A stretch of DNA of 64,000 nucleotides from Blastococcus sp. KM273128 (GCF_021698975.1 NZ_SSXA01000005.1:18245-82244); one strand, 5' to 3'; counted from the first letter of the stretch, positions 25,967-34,276 are shown. The notes: generated by a model from the sequence alone, not told the origin. Made by a program: numbers and translations.

Positions 25967-27205
25967 TCAATCGGTGAGGTCGCGGACGACCGCGTCGGCG
26001 AGCAGCCGGCCGCGGTCGGTCAGCACGGCGCGCCCCGCGGCGTGCGCACCGGGCTCGAGCAGCCCGCCGGCGACCGCAGCCGCCGCCCGGACGCGCCCGC
26101 CGGCGGTGAGCGCGGTCAGCGGCAGCCCGGCGCGCAGGCGCAGCCCGAGCATCACCGCCTCGAGGGCCCGGTCGGCGTCGTCGAGCACCTCGGCGTCCTG
26201 CGCCGGGCTCTCACCGCGGGCCAGCCGGTCGGCGTAGGCCGCGGGGTGCTTGACGTTCCACCAGCGCACCCCGCCGACGTGGCTGTGCGCTCCCGGCCCG
26301 ATCCCCCACCAGTTGGCGTTGGCCCAGTACAGCTCGTTGTGCCGGCAGCGCGCGGCCGCGGAGGTGGCCCAGTTGGACACCTCGTACCACTCGAACCCGG
26401 CCCGGCGCAGGGTCGCGTCGGCCTGCTCGTAGCGGTCGGCCAGCACGTCGTCGTCGGGCATGGGCAGCTCGCCGCGCTTGACCCGGCGGGCGAGCTTGGT
26501 GCCCTCCTCGACGATGAGCGCGTAGGCGCTGACGTGGTCGACCGGCGAGGCGAGGACGGCGTCGAGCGAGGCCGCCCAGTCGGCGTCGGTCTCCCCCGGC
26601 GTGCCGTAGATCAGGTCGAGGTTGACGTGCTCGAACCCTGCCGATCGGGCCTCGTGCGCCGCCTCGACCGCGCGGCCTGGGGTGTGCCGCCGGTCCAGGG
26701 CGGCGAGCACGTGCGGTGCGGCCGACTGCATGCCGAGGCTCACGCGGGTGAAGCCGGCGGCGCGCAGCCGGTCCAGCGACGCGGGCGACACCGTCTCCGG
26801 GTTGGCCTCGGTGGTCACCTCGACGTCGTCGGCGACGGGGAAGAGCTCCCGGACGGCGGCGAGCACCGCGGCGAGGTCCTCCGCGGGCAGCAGCGTGGGC
26901 GTGCCCCCGCCGACGAAGACGGTGGAGACGGTGGGCAGCTCCGGGCCGAGGGTGCGGGCGGCGCGCTGCAGCTCCGCGATCGCGGTGCCGGCGTACTCGC
27001 CGCGGTTGGCGCCGGGCCCGAGCTCCTCGGAGGTGTAGGTGTTGAAGTCGCAGTAGCCGCAGCGGGTCGCGCAGAACGGCACGTGCACATAGAGGCCGAA
27101 CGGCGTGGTCGCGAGCCCCTCGCGGGCACCGGGGGGGAGCAGGTCGGGGCCGGGCGAGCCGGACGGCGGGCCGGCGTCGTCGATCAGCGGCAGGACGGTG
27201 TTCAT
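25967..27205 (-). CDS. hemW: Radical SAM haem chaperone HemW
   Basis: HemW is related to coproporphyrinogen dehydrogenase HemN but acts in haem delivery. The radical-SAM cluster motif is CATRCGYC (Cys45, 49, 52), followed by GGGTPTLLP and the HemW-specific HNELYW motif. A C-terminal HemN-like domain completes 412 residues. The ATG at 27205 has GGGAG 4-8 nt upstream. The position between lepA and hrcA in the actinobacterial order is kept, although the sel locus lies in between. Confidence 0.94.
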   Translation of the reverse strand: MNTVLPLIDDAGPPSGSPGPDLLPPGAREGLATTPFGLYVHVPFCATRCGYCDFNTYTSEELGPGANRGEYAGTAIAELQRAARTLGPELPTVSTVFVGGGTPTLLPAEDLAAVLAAVRELFPVADDVEVTTEANPETVSPASLDRLRAAGFTRVSLGMQSAAPHVLAALDRRHTPGRAVEAAHEARSAGFEHVNLDLIYGTPGETDADWAASLDAVLASPVDHVSAYALIVEEGTKLARRVKRGELPMPDDDVLADRYEQADATLRRAGFEWYEVSNWATSAAARCRHNELYWANANWWGIGPGAHSHVGGVRWWNVKHPAAYADRLARGESPAQDAEVLDDADRALEAVMLGLRLRAGLPLTALTAGGRVRAAAAVAGGLLEPGAHAAGRAVLTDRGRLLADAVVRDLTD

Positions 27206-27241
27206 CTGCTCCCAGTGTGCCGCGCCGGCGCGCGGGGGCGG

Positions 27242-27247
27242 CAGGAT
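27242..27247 (+). promoter_or_regulatory. Candidate -10 hexamer for leaderless gene at 27255
   Basis: CAGGAT ends exactly 7 nt before GTG 27255 and contains the alternative ATG 27246, making the downstream GTG the likelier start. Confidence 0.4.
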
Positions 27248-27254
27248 GCCGGGC

Positions 27255-28043
27255 GTGACCTCCGACCGAGTGCTGCAGGTGTCCCTCTCGCGCGGCGTCG
27301 CCACCCTGACGCTGGACTCCCCCGCCAACCGCAACGCGCTCTCCCGCGCGATGCGGGCGCAGCTGCGGGAGGCGCTGGCCGACGCGCTGGCCGACGACGC
27401 GGTGCGGGTGGTCGTCCTCGACCACACCGGCCGGGTCTTCTGCTCGGGGATGGACCTCTCCGAGGCCGCCGGCGGCTCCTCGGAGGACCAGGGGGTGCGC
27501 GAGTTCCCCGAGCTTCTGGAGCTGCTCTGGTCGGCGCCCAAGCCCGTCGTCGCGGTGGTGCGCGGACCGGCGCGGGCCGGAGGGGTCGGGCTGCTGGCCT
27601 CCTGCGACGTCGTCGTCGCGGCGTCGTCGGCCACCTTCGCCTTCTCCGAGGTGCGCCTGGGCCTGGTGCCGGCGGTGATCTCCGCCGTCGTCCTGCCGCG
27701 GATGACGACGCACGTGGCGCACCGGCTGATGCTCAGCGGCGAGGTGTTCGACGCGGCGACCGCGGCCGCCGGCGGGCTGGTCGACCTGGTGGCCGCCGAC
27801 GACGAGGTCGACGCGGTGCTCGCCGGGCAGCTGACCGCCCTGGCCGCGGGTGCGCCCGTGGCCCTGGCCGAGACCAAGCGGCTGCTGCGGGCTCGCCAGC
27901 CCGGGCTCTCCTTCGAGCCGTTGCTCGACCTCTCGGCGCGGTTCTTCGCGGGCGAGGAGGGGCAGGAGGGGATCGCGGCGTTCCGCGCGAAGCGCCCCGC
28001 CCGCTGGGTGCCGGCCGCCGACGACCCCACCCGGGGCCAGTAG
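27255..28043 (+). CDS. Enoyl-CoA hydratase/isomerase family protein
   Basis: A crotonase-fold protein of 262 residues with VATLTLDSPANRNALSRAMR, the first oxyanion loop HTGRVFCSGMDLSEA, the second region VVRGPARAGGVGLLASCDVV and SSATFAFSEVRLGLVPAVIS. The Glu in SEVRLGLVP is the usual catalytic acid position, so hydratase activity is plausible. The GTG at 27255 is supported by a -10-like hexamer 7 nt before it; ATG 27246 is an alternative. It diverges from hemW, ends in TAG and is followed at once by a strong terminator hairpin. Confidence 0.88.
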   Translation: MTSDRVLQVSLSRGVATLTLDSPANRNALSRAMRAQLREALADALADDAVRVVVLDHTGRVFCSGMDLSEAAGGSSEDQGVREFPELLELLWSAPKPVVAVVRGPARAGGVGLLASCDVVVAASSATFAFSEVRLGLVPAVISAVVLPRMTTHVAHRLMLSGEVFDAATAAAGGLVDLVAADDEVDAVLAGQLTALAAGAPVALAETKRLLRARQPGLSFEPLLDLSARFFAGEEGQEGIAAFRAKRPARWVPAADDPTRGQ

Positions 28044-28044
28044 C

Positions 28045-28071
28045 GCTCTGCCCACCCCGGGTGGGCAGAGC
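28045..28071 (+). terminator. Terminator hairpin after the enoyl-CoA hydratase gene
   Basis: GCTCTGCCCACC pairs perfectly with GGTGGGCAGAGC around a 3-nt loop, starting 1 bp after the TAG stop. There is no T-tract, as usual in high-GC actinobacteria. Confidence 0.8.
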
Positions 28072-28145
28072 ACGAGGTCGCCGGGTGCGGAACCGTGGGA
28101 GGACGTAGGTGGCGATCAGCTGACGCGGGGGCTCACCGCTTCCCG

Positions 28146-28823
28146 CTACCGCGCGGGCAGACCCTCGCGGAGCCGGGGAACGCCCGGGCCGGAGAGCCGG
28201 TCCACGGCCGCCGCCGTCCGGCCGGTCAGCAGGAGGAGCAGCGCGTCGATCGGCCCTTCCACGCGCTGCCCTTCACCCGCCGCCCAGTCGGCGTCGGTCG
28301 CCACCAGCCGCAGGCCGGAGAGCCGTCGCCGGGTGTGGAAGGTGGTGGACATCGGCCACGGCATGGTCCACACCCGGGTCGCCGCGGTCACGGCGGCGTC
28401 CACCGGCATCGGACGCGGGCGACCGAGCGGCAGGGCGATGTCCTGCCCGTGCACCAGGACGTCGAGCAGCGGTTCGAGGTGGCTGATCCCCGGGGCCTTG
28501 CGCCGCGAGCCGGCCATCCCGCGGATCCCGGCGACCAGCTGCTCCCGCGGGACGGCGGCGGCGTGCCGGACGGCGCTGTCGTGGATCATCCGCTGCAGGC
28601 TGCCGCCCGCACGGACGAGGTCGGCAGTGGCCCGCGCCGGTCCGGTCTGCGCCAGGGCGAGGTGGGCGGCCACGTCCCGCACCCGCCAGCCCGCGCAGAG
28701 CGACGGGTGCTCCCACTCCGCCTCGGTGAGCCCGTCCAGCAGGTCGGCGAGGTCGAGCCGCTGCTGGTCGATGGTCGCCCAGACGGCGTCGACGTCCATG
28801 GTCAGGATCGGCTGCGGTCGCAT
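28146..28823 (-). CDS. Maleylpyruvate isomerase-family mycothiol-dependent protein (DinB-like)
   Basis: The 225-residue protein shows the MDMPI N-terminal four-helix pattern: IDQQRLDLADLLDGLTEAEW, HPSLCAGWRVRDVAAHLALA and LVHGQDIALPLGRPRP, the latter two carrying the metal-binding His residues. A C-terminal domain (LRLVATDADWAAGEGQRVEG, LLLLLTGR) follows. Members are mycothiol-dependent isomerases or S-transferases, but most have unknown substrates. GGGGAGC precedes the ATG at 28823. A near-consensus promoter lies in the gap to the divergent marR gene, which probably regulates it. Confidence 0.88.
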   Translation of the reverse strand: MRPQPILTMDVDAVWATIDQQRLDLADLLDGLTEAEWEHPSLCAGWRVRDVAAHLALAQTGPARATADLVRAGGSLQRMIHDSAVRHAAAVPREQLVAGIRGMAGSRRKAPGISHLEPLLDVLVHGQDIALPLGRPRPMPVDAAVTAATRVWTMPWPMSTTFHTRRRLSGLRLVATDADWAAGEGQRVEGPIDALLLLLTGRTAAAVDRLSGPGVPRLREGLPAR

Positions 28824-28858
28824 GGCGCGCTCCCCGGAACTAGTAAGATCCCCGAAGC

Positions 28859-28888
28859 AAAGTAGTTCGAAATCCTGACTTCTGTCAA
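28859..28888 (-). promoter_or_regulatory. Near-consensus promoter of the mycothiol-dependent gene
   Basis: On the minus strand TTGACA (28888-28883), an 18-bp spacer and TACTTT (28864-28859) drive the gene at 28146. The spacer contains TTCGAA, and the whole region is AT-rich against its surroundings, a plausible MarR target. Confidence 0.75.
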
Positions 28889-28899
28889 GAAGGGTGCCG

Positions 28900-29343
28900 A
28901 TGACCGAGGATCCGATCGAGCCGCCGCTCGGCGTCCTGCTCTTCATCCCCTACCGGGCGCTGGAGAACCGGGTGCTCGAGGTGCTCGGCGCCGCCGGGTT
29001 CGACGACTTCACGCTCGCGCAGGCCCGGGTCATGCAGCGGATCGGCCCTTCCGGCACGCGGCTGACCGAGCTGGCGGAGGCGGCGCAGGTGACCAAGCAG
29101 ACGGCCAGCCACCTGGTCGACCAGCTCGAGCGCACCGGCTACGTCCGGCGCACCCCCGACCCGACCGACGCCCGTGCCCGGCTGGTACGCCTCGCCGAGC
29201 GCGGCACGGCCGCGCAGGCGGTCGCCGCCTCCGTCGTCGCCGACGTGGAGGCGGAGTGGCGCACCCACCTCGGGGAGCGCCGGTGGCAGCAGCTGCGGGA
29301 TGCCCTCACGAGCCTGCGCGAGGTGACCGACCCCTACCGCTGA
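28900..29343 (+). CDS. MarR family transcriptional regulator
   Basis: The 147-residue protein has the MarR winged-helix core: FTLAQARVMQRIGPSGTRLT, LAEAAQVTKQTASHLVDQLE (recognition helix), RTGYVRRTPDPTDARARLVR (wing) and a C-terminal dimerisation helix. AAGAAGGG lies about 5 nt before the ATG at 28900. It is divergent from the mycothiol-dependent gene with 76 bp between starts, the standard arrangement for a MarR repressor and its target. The ligand is unknown. Confidence 0.92.
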   Translation: MTEDPIEPPLGVLLFIPYRALENRVLEVLGAAGFDDFTLAQARVMQRIGPSGTRLTELAEAAQVTKQTASHLVDQLERTGYVRRTPDPTDARARLVRLAERGTAAQAVAASVVADVEAEWRTHLGERRWQQLRDALTSLREVTDPYR

Positions 29344-29392
29344 GGAGCGGCCGGCAGCTGGTTGCCGCGCAGTGGACGCCCACCCCCGGACG

Positions 29393-29428
29393 CTCTGCCT
29401 CTGAGTGCCCGGGCGCTCAGAGGCAGAG
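29393..29428. terminator. Bidirectional terminator between marR and selB
   Basis: CTCTGCCTCTGAGTGCCC pairs with GGGCGCTCAGAGGCAGAG with a single G-T wobble and no unpaired loop bases beyond the centre. It lies between two convergent genes. Confidence 0.8.
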
Positions 29429-29444
29429 TCACCGGGAGGTCCAC

Positions 29445-31190
29445 CTACCGGAGGCGGCGGGTGTTGTCGGGCAGCCGCTGGGTGACGCCCCGGCCGTCCA
29501 GCCACTCCGCGAGCGGGACGGCGACCCGGCGGCTGGTGCCCCACGCCTGGCGGGCCTGGCTGAGCGTGAACGGCTGGGGCACCGCCGCCAGCCGCTCGCG
29601 CGCCACCGCCTCGACGCCGGGCGCCAGGTAGACGCCCTCCCCCACGCGCACGAGCTGACCGCTGCGCACCGCCGCGGCGAGCTCCCGGCTGCCCAGCCCG
29701 GCAGCCACCAGCTCCGGGGCCTCCGGCGCCGCGAACGGGTCGGCGGCGAGGCGCGCGCGGACGGCGTCGACCGCCCGCTGCACCTCCGGTGGCAGCGCGG
29801 CGGCGCCGTCGACGACCCGGCCCCCGCGCAGCACGAGCGGCTCGCGGACCAGCGCCGGGACGAGTTCTGCGTCGGGCAGATCCAGCGCCCGCCGCACCAC
29901 CTCGGCCGGCGGCCCGGGCTCCAGCGGCCGCAGGCGCCGGTAGCGCGTGACGACCTCGGGCACCCGGGCGGCGAGCTCGTCGGCGAGCCCGGCCGCCAGC
30001 AGCCACGGCCCGTGCCGCGTCGCCCCGGCGGGGACCGGCCAGCCCATCGCGGCGAAGTCGGCGGCACGGACCACCCGGCGGCGGGCCAGGGCGGCGGTGG
30101 CGCCGTCCGCCCCGTCCGGCTGGGCCGCGAGCTCGGCGGCCCGGCGCCGCGCGGCACCGCGGCGTCGCAGCTCGGGCGGGTCGACGTCGCGCACGTCGGC
30201 ACCGAGCACCCGGCGGGCGCCGGGGTCGCGCAGCAGCAGCCGGTCCCCGACCCGCAGCGGCAGCGGCGCGGCCAGGCGCAGGCGCACGGCCGCGCCGTCG
30301 AGCGGGCGCAGCCGCGCCCCCACGGTCGCCGAGCCGACATGCACCACCGGGCCGGCCGGCAGCCGGTCGTCGGGCACCGCGGTCAGCGTGACGTCGACGA
30401 CGTCGGTCAGCCGGAAGGCGCCGGGCGTGAGCAGCGCGTCGCCCCGGGCCAGCTCCTCCACCGCGACGCCGCGCAGGTTGAGCGCCACCCGCGCGGTGGC
30501 CGTGGCCCGCTCCACCGGTTCGCCGAGGGACTGGACGCCGCGCACGGTCACCTCGCCGTCGCCCAGGACGAGCCGGTCGCCCGCCGCGACGGCGCCGGCG
30601 GCGAGCGTGCCGGTGACCACGGTGCCGGCGCCCTTGATGGTGAAGGCCCGGTCGATCCACAACCGGACCGGCGCGGCAGGGTCCGGGGCGGGCAGCCCGC
30701 CGAGCAGGTGCTCCAGCGCGGCGGTCAGCTCCGGCACGCCCTGCGCGGTGACCGAGCTGACCGCGATCCCGGGCACCTCGCCCATCGAGGTCGCGGCGAG
30801 GCGCTCCCGCACGTCGGCGAGCACCGGTGCGGGGTCGGCGAGGTCGGCCTTGGTGACGGCGAGCACGGCGTGCCGCACCCCCAGCGCGTCGAGGACGCCG
30901 ACGTGCTCGGCGGTCTGCGCCGACCAGCCGTCGTCGGCCGCCACGACGACGAGCGCGGCCGGCACCGACCCCACGCCGGCGAGCATGTTGCCGACGAACC
31001 GCTCGTGCCCGGGGACGTCGACGACGGCGAGCCGGCGGCCCGACGGCAGCGTGGTCCAGGCGAAGCCCAGGTCGATGGTGAGCCCGCGGCGGCGCTCCTC
31101 GGCCCAGCGGTCGGGCTCCATGCCGGTGAGCGCCCGCACGAGCGCGGACTTGCCGTGGTCGACGTGCCCGGCGGTCGCGATCACGTCCAC
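29445..31190 (-). CDS. selB: Selenocysteine-specific elongation factor SelB
   Basis: SelB carries Sec-tRNA to the ribosome and binds the SECIS hairpin in selenoprotein mRNAs. The 581-residue protein starts MDVIATAGHVDHGKSALVRA (G1). DVPGHERFVGNML (G3) and TKADL (G4) follow, then EF-Tu-like domains II-III with TIKGAGTVVTGTLAAGAV, a SelB-specific signature. The C-terminal half contains winged-helix RNA-binding domains ending TQRLPDNTRRLR. It overlaps selA by 10 bp. It must work with a UAG-reading tRNA here, so its C-terminal SECIS readers deserve comparison with UGA-type SelB. Confidence 0.96.
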   Translation of the reverse strand: MDVIATAGHVDHGKSALVRALTGMEPDRWAEERRRGLTIDLGFAWTTLPSGRRLAVVDVPGHERFVGNMLAGVGSVPAALVVVAADDGWSAQTAEHVGVLDALGVRHAVLAVTKADLADPAPVLADVRERLAATSMGEVPGIAVSSVTAQGVPELTAALEHLLGGLPAPDPAAPVRLWIDRAFTIKGAGTVVTGTLAAGAVAAGDRLVLGDGEVTVRGVQSLGEPVERATATARVALNLRGVAVEELARGDALLTPGAFRLTDVVDVTLTAVPDDRLPAGPVVHVGSATVGARLRPLDGAAVRLRLAAPLPLRVGDRLLLRDPGARRVLGADVRDVDPPELRRRGAARRRAAELAAQPDGADGATAALARRRVVRAADFAAMGWPVPAGATRHGPWLLAAGLADELAARVPEVVTRYRRLRPLEPGPPAEVVRRALDLPDAELVPALVREPLVLRGGRVVDGAAALPPEVQRAVDAVRARLAADPFAAPEAPELVAAGLGSRELAAAVRSGQLVRVGEGVYLAPGVEAVARERLAAVPQPFTLSQARQAWGTSRRVAVPLAEWLDGRGVTQRLPDNTRRLR

Positions 31191-32497
31191 CGGCGCGCCA
31201 CCTCCAAGACGGCGTCGGCGAGGGTCGCGTCGCCGTCCGGTGGCACGCTGCGCAGGTTGAGCAGGGTGCGGCCGTCCTCGACGTAGCCGACGACCGGCGT
31301 CGCGCCCAGCCGCAGCGGCTCGGCGAACTCCGGCGGCAGCGACACGGCGGCACCGGGCAGCGGGTGCTCGGGCGCCCCTCCCCCGCCGACGCGCGAGTCG
31401 GCGTCCACCGCGACGGCGGTCACGCCCCCGGCCACGAGGCGCGCCGCGAGCGCGCGGGCCCGCTCCCGCAGGTCGGCGACGTCGGCCGCGAGCATCTGCT
31501 GCACCGGCGGGAGGGGGCCGCGCAGCGTCGCCTCGAGGGCGGCCAGCGTCGTCTTGTCCACCCGGAACGCCCGGTAGAGCGGGTGCCGGCGGAGCCGTTG
31601 CACCAGCTCCGCCCGGCCGAGCACGAGCCCCGCCTGGGGGCCGCCGAGCAGCTTGTCGCCGCTGGCCAGCACGAGGTCCGCGCCCGCGGCGAGCGTCGTC
31701 TGCAGGTCGGGCTCGTCGGGGAGCGCGGGGTGCGGCCGGAGCAGGCCGGAGCCGACGTCGGCGACCAGCGGCACACCGGTGCCGCGCAGCGCAGGCGCGA
31801 GCTCACCGACCTCGACGGCGCGGGTGAAGCCGCGCACCACGAAGTTCGACGGGTGCACCTTGAGCACGGCGCCGGTGGCGGGGCCCAGGGCGGCGCGGTA
31901 GTCACCGAGCGCCACCCGGTTGGTGGTGCCGACCTCCCGCAGCCGGGCGCCGGTGCTCTCGAGCAGCTCGGGGATGCGGAAGCCGTCGCCGATCTCCACC
32001 AGCTCCCCGCGGGCGAGCACGAGTTCGCGGCCCTGCCCCAGCGCGGTGGCCACCAGCGCGAGCGCGGCGGCGCAGTTGTTCACGACGAGCGCGGCCTCCG
32101 CGGCGGGGACCGCCGCCAGCAGCGCCGCGATCGCCGCCTCGCCGCGCGGGCCGCGGCGCCCGGTGCGCAGGTCGAGCTCCACGTCGGTGGTGCCGCTCGC
32201 GGCCACGACCGCCTCGACCGCGGCCGTCGAGAGGGGCGCGCGGCCGAGGTTGGTGTGCACGACGACGCCGGTCGCGTTCACCACCGGGCGCAGGCTGCCG
32301 GCCACGGGCGGGAGGTCGGCGAGGACGGCCTCGACGGCGGCCTCGGGCGCGACCTCGCCCGACCGGATCCGCTGCTGGACGCGCTGCACGGCGCTCTTGA
32401 CCAGGCCGCGTCCCAGCCGCTCGCCGGCCCCGGCCAGCCGGGGATCGGCGAGGAGCGTGTCGGTCCGGGGCACCTGGCGGCGCGGGTCGGTCGTCAT
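31181..32497 (-). CDS. selA: L-seryl-tRNA(Sec) selenium transferase SelA
   Basis: SelA converts Ser-tRNA(Sec) to Sec-tRNA(Sec) with selenophosphate, using PLP. In this 438-residue protein the PLP lysine lies at about position 282 (LASGDKLLGGPQAG). NATGVVVHTNLGRAPLS, VNNCAAALALVATALG and VLKVHPSNFVVRGF are conserved SelA motifs. The ATG at 32497 lies 31 bp after the tRNA-Sec 3' end on the same strand, so selC-selA-selB may form one transcript. Confidence 0.96.
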   Translation of the reverse strand: MTTDPRRQVPRTDTLLADPRLAGAGERLGRGLVKSAVQRVQQRIRSGEVAPEAAVEAVLADLPPVAGSLRPVVNATGVVVHTNLGRAPLSTAAVEAVVAASGTTDVELDLRTGRRGPRGEAAIAALLAAVPAAEAALVVNNCAAALALVATALGQGRELVLARGELVEIGDGFRIPELLESTGARLREVGTTNRVALGDYRAALGPATGAVLKVHPSNFVVRGFTRAVEVGELAPALRGTGVPLVADVGSGLLRPHPALPDEPDLQTTLAAGADLVLASGDKLLGGPQAGLVLGRAELVQRLRRHPLYRAFRVDKTTLAALEATLRGPLPPVQQMLAADVADLRERARALAARLVAGGVTAVAVDADSRVGGGGAPEHPLPGAAVSLPPEFAEPLRLGATPVVGYVEDGRTLLNLRSVPPDGDATLADAVLEVARRWT

Positions 32498-32527
32498 CGC
32501 CCCGCAGCGTAGGTGCGGGGCGGGAGC

Positions 32528-32623
32528 TGGCGGAGGCGGACGGGAATCGAACCCGCCTGGCCGAGATGCTCGGCCACGTCGGCTTTAGAGGCCGCGGGGG
32601 CCACCAGACACCCTGACGCCTCC
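32528..32623 (-). tRNA. selC: tRNA-Sec with CUA anticodon (UAG-reading)
   Basis: This 96-nt tRNA ends in an encoded CCA. GGAGGCG at the 5' end pairs with CGCCTCC, and the T arm is GCGGG-TTCGATT-CCCGT. The long variable arm TGGCCGA/TCGGCCA and an extended D arm around TGGT are the hallmarks of tRNA-Sec. The anticodon loop between GGC and GCC is CTCTAAA, so positions 34-36 are CUA, not UCA. The next acceptor pair would be T with C, so the acceptor/T boundary (8+5 or 7+6) is uncertain. Adjacent selA and selB confirm identity. Confidence 0.93.
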
Positions 32624-32630
32624 GCGGCTG

Positions 32631-32636
32631 AGCCTA
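32631..32636 (-). promoter_or_regulatory. Candidate -10 of the tRNA-Sec promoter
   Basis: TAGGCT on the minus strand lies 7 nt before the mature tRNA 5' end, with a weak CCGACC 18 bp further upstream. Confidence 0.45.
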
Positions 32637-32676
32637 CGGGGTGGAACTGTCGGAGGTCGGTGCCAGCATCCGCGGC

Positions 32677-33258
32677 GTGAACCGCACCGAGCACCGCACC
32701 CCCGCCACGCTGCCGCCGGTCGCCCTCACGCCCGAGGAGGCGGCCGCCGCCGCCGCCGCGCTGGCCGCCCGGCCCGAGGGCCCGTACGCCGCGGCCGGGC
32801 GGACGGCGCTGGAGAAGGTGCTGGCGGCGTTGGAGCCCGACCCGGCGCAGCGGGCGCGGCTGCTGGCGAGCAGCCGCCGGCTGGCCGCAGAGGCCGCGCG
32901 CGACGCCGAGGTGCGCCGCCACGTGGAGCAGGGGCTGGCCGAGCAGCGGGTGCTGGTGATCGGCTACCGCGACCGCGAGGGCCGCTGGTCGGAGCGGGCC
33001 GTGGAGCCGCAGCTGCTCGTCCGCGCCGGCGCCTCCGAGTTCCTGCTGGCCTGGTGCCGGGAGCGCCAGGAGCTGCGGTGGTTCCGGGAGGACCGGATCG
33101 GCGCCGCCGAGGTCACCGGGGAGCCGGCGCAGCGGCGCGACCTGACCGGCGTCGGTGCCCCGCCCTCGGCCGGGCACCCCGCCGGGCGGAAGCTGCCCCG
33201 CACCCCGCCGCCGCCCGGGCCACCCCGGCTCCGGGTGCTCCCCGGCGGCCGGGCCTAG
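32677..33258 (+). CDS. WYL-domain protein without DNA-binding domain, within the sel locus
   Basis: The 193-residue protein has a helical N-terminal half ([40 protein letters not shown]) and a WYL domain (VLVIGYRDREGRWSERAVEP, LLVRAGASEFLLAWCRERQE, LRWFREDRIGAAEV). WYL domains sense nucleic acids or nucleotides in YafY/PafBC-type regulators. The usual N-terminal helix-turn-helix is missing, so it is a solo WYL protein with a Pro-rich tail. The GTG at 32677 was preferred over GTG 32641 because CAGCAT lies exactly 7 nt upstream. It lies between selC and selD and ends in TAG. A link to selenium is inferred only from position. Confidence 0.72.
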   Translation: MNRTEHRTPATLPPVALTPEEAAAAAAALAARPEGPYAAAGRTALEKVLAALEPDPAQRARLLASSRRLAAEAARDAEVRRHVEQGLAEQRVLVIGYRDREGRWSERAVEPQLLVRAGASEFLLAWCRERQELRWFREDRIGAAEVTGEPAQRRDLTGVGAPPSAGHPAGRKLPRTPPPPGPPRLRVLPGGRA

Positions 33259-33261
33259 ATT
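33256..33261 (+). promoter_or_regulatory. Candidate -10 of selD, overlapping the previous stop codon
   Basis: TAGATT lies exactly 7 nt before the selD GTG and contains the TAG stop of the WYL gene. A clear -35 is not visible. Confidence 0.4.
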
Positions 33262-33268
33262 CGGGTCC

Positions 33269-34276
33269 GTGACCACCGCACCCGCGCGCATCCGGCTCAC
33301 CCAGTACGCCCACGGCGGGGGGTGCGCCTGCAAGATCCCGCCCGGTGAGCTCGAGGCGGTCGTGGCCGGGCTGACCGCGCAGGGTCCGGTCGAGCCGGCC
33401 GCCGAGCTGGTCGTGGGGCTCGACGACGGCGACGACGCGGCGGTGGTCCGCACCGCCGGCGGCCAGGGGCTGGTGCTCACCACCGACTTCTTCACCCCGG
33501 TCGTCGACGACGCGTACACCTTCGGCCGGATCGCCGCGGCGAACGCGCTGTCCGACGTCTACGCGATGGGCGGCACCCCGGTCGTCGCGGTCAACCTGCT
33601 CGGCTGGCCCCGGGACGTGCTGCCGGCCGAACTCGCCGCCGAGGTGCTGCGCGGCGGCCTCGAGGTGGCCCAGGAGGCCGGCTGCCACGTCGGCGGCGGG
33701 CACTCCATCGACGACCCCGAGCCCAAGTACGGCATGGCGGTCACCGGCGTGGTCGACGTCGACCGGCTGATCACCAACTCCGGCGCGGTGGCCGGCACGC
33801 CGCTCAGCCTCACCAAGCCGCTCGGGGTGGGGGTGCTCAACAGCCGCATGAAGGCCACCGGCGAGGTGTCGGAGGAGGCGGTCGCCGCGATGACGACGCT
33901 CAACCGCGAGGCGGGGCGGGCCGCGGTCGCCGCCGGCATCCGCGCGGGCACCGACGTCACCGGTTTCGGGCTGCTCGGCCACCTCTACAAAATGGCCCGG
34001 GCCAGCGGGGTGACCGCCGTCGTCGACGCCGCCGCCGTCCCCTACCTGGCCGGTGCGCGGGAGGCGCTGGCCGCTGGCTTCGTCTCCGGGGGCACGCGCC
34101 GCAACCTCGACTGGGTGCGCCCGCACGTCGACCTCGCCGCGGTGGACGAGGACGAAGCGCTGCTGCTGGCCGACGCGCAGACCTCCGGCGGCCTGCTGCT
34201 CGGCGGCGAGGTGCCGGGCGCCCCGGTCATCGGTGAGTTCGTGCCGCGCGGGGAGCACGTGGTCGTCGTCCGCTGA
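33269..34276 (+). CDS. selD: Selenide, water dikinase SelD
   Basis: SelD makes selenophosphate from selenide and ATP for SelA. The 335-residue protein has the catalytic loop HGGGCACKIPPG near residues 14-25; the catalytic residue is Cys, so no recoding is needed. Further motifs are GLDDGDDAAVV, TDFFTPVVDDAYTFGRIAAA, GGHSIDDPEPKYGMAVTG and DVTGFGLLGHL. The GTG at 33269 lacks a ribosome-binding site and is probably leaderless. A terminator hairpin follows at 34311. Confidence 0.96.
   Translation: MTTAPARIRLTQYAHGGGCACKIPPGELEAVVAGLTAQGPVEPAAELVVGLDDGDDAAVVRTAGGQGLVLTTDFFTPVVDDAYTFGRIAAANALSDVYAMGGTPVVAVNLLGWPRDVLPAELAAEVLRGGLEVAQEAGCHVGGGHSIDDPEPKYGMAVTGVVDVDRLITNSGAVAGTPLSLTKPLGVGVLNSRMKATGEVSEEAVAAMTTLNREAGRAAVAAGIRAGTDVTGFGLLGHLYKMARASGVTAVVDAAAVPYLAGAREALAAGFVSGGTRRNLDWVRPHVDLAAVDEDEALLLADAQTSGGLLLGGEVPGAPVIGEFVPRGEHVVVVR

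Noticed and set aside
28041..28075. TAG stop of the hydratase gene followed at once by a strong hairpin, with an open frame beyond: a possible UAG-Sec codon plus SECIS
   Set aside because: The enzyme is already complete at the TAG, the hairpin is perfectly paired like a terminator with only a 3-nt loop, and the open frame beyond is antisense to a real gene.
33300..33350. SelD as a possible selenoprotein
   Set aside because: The catalytic position in HGGGCACKIPPG is encoded by a normal Cys codon.
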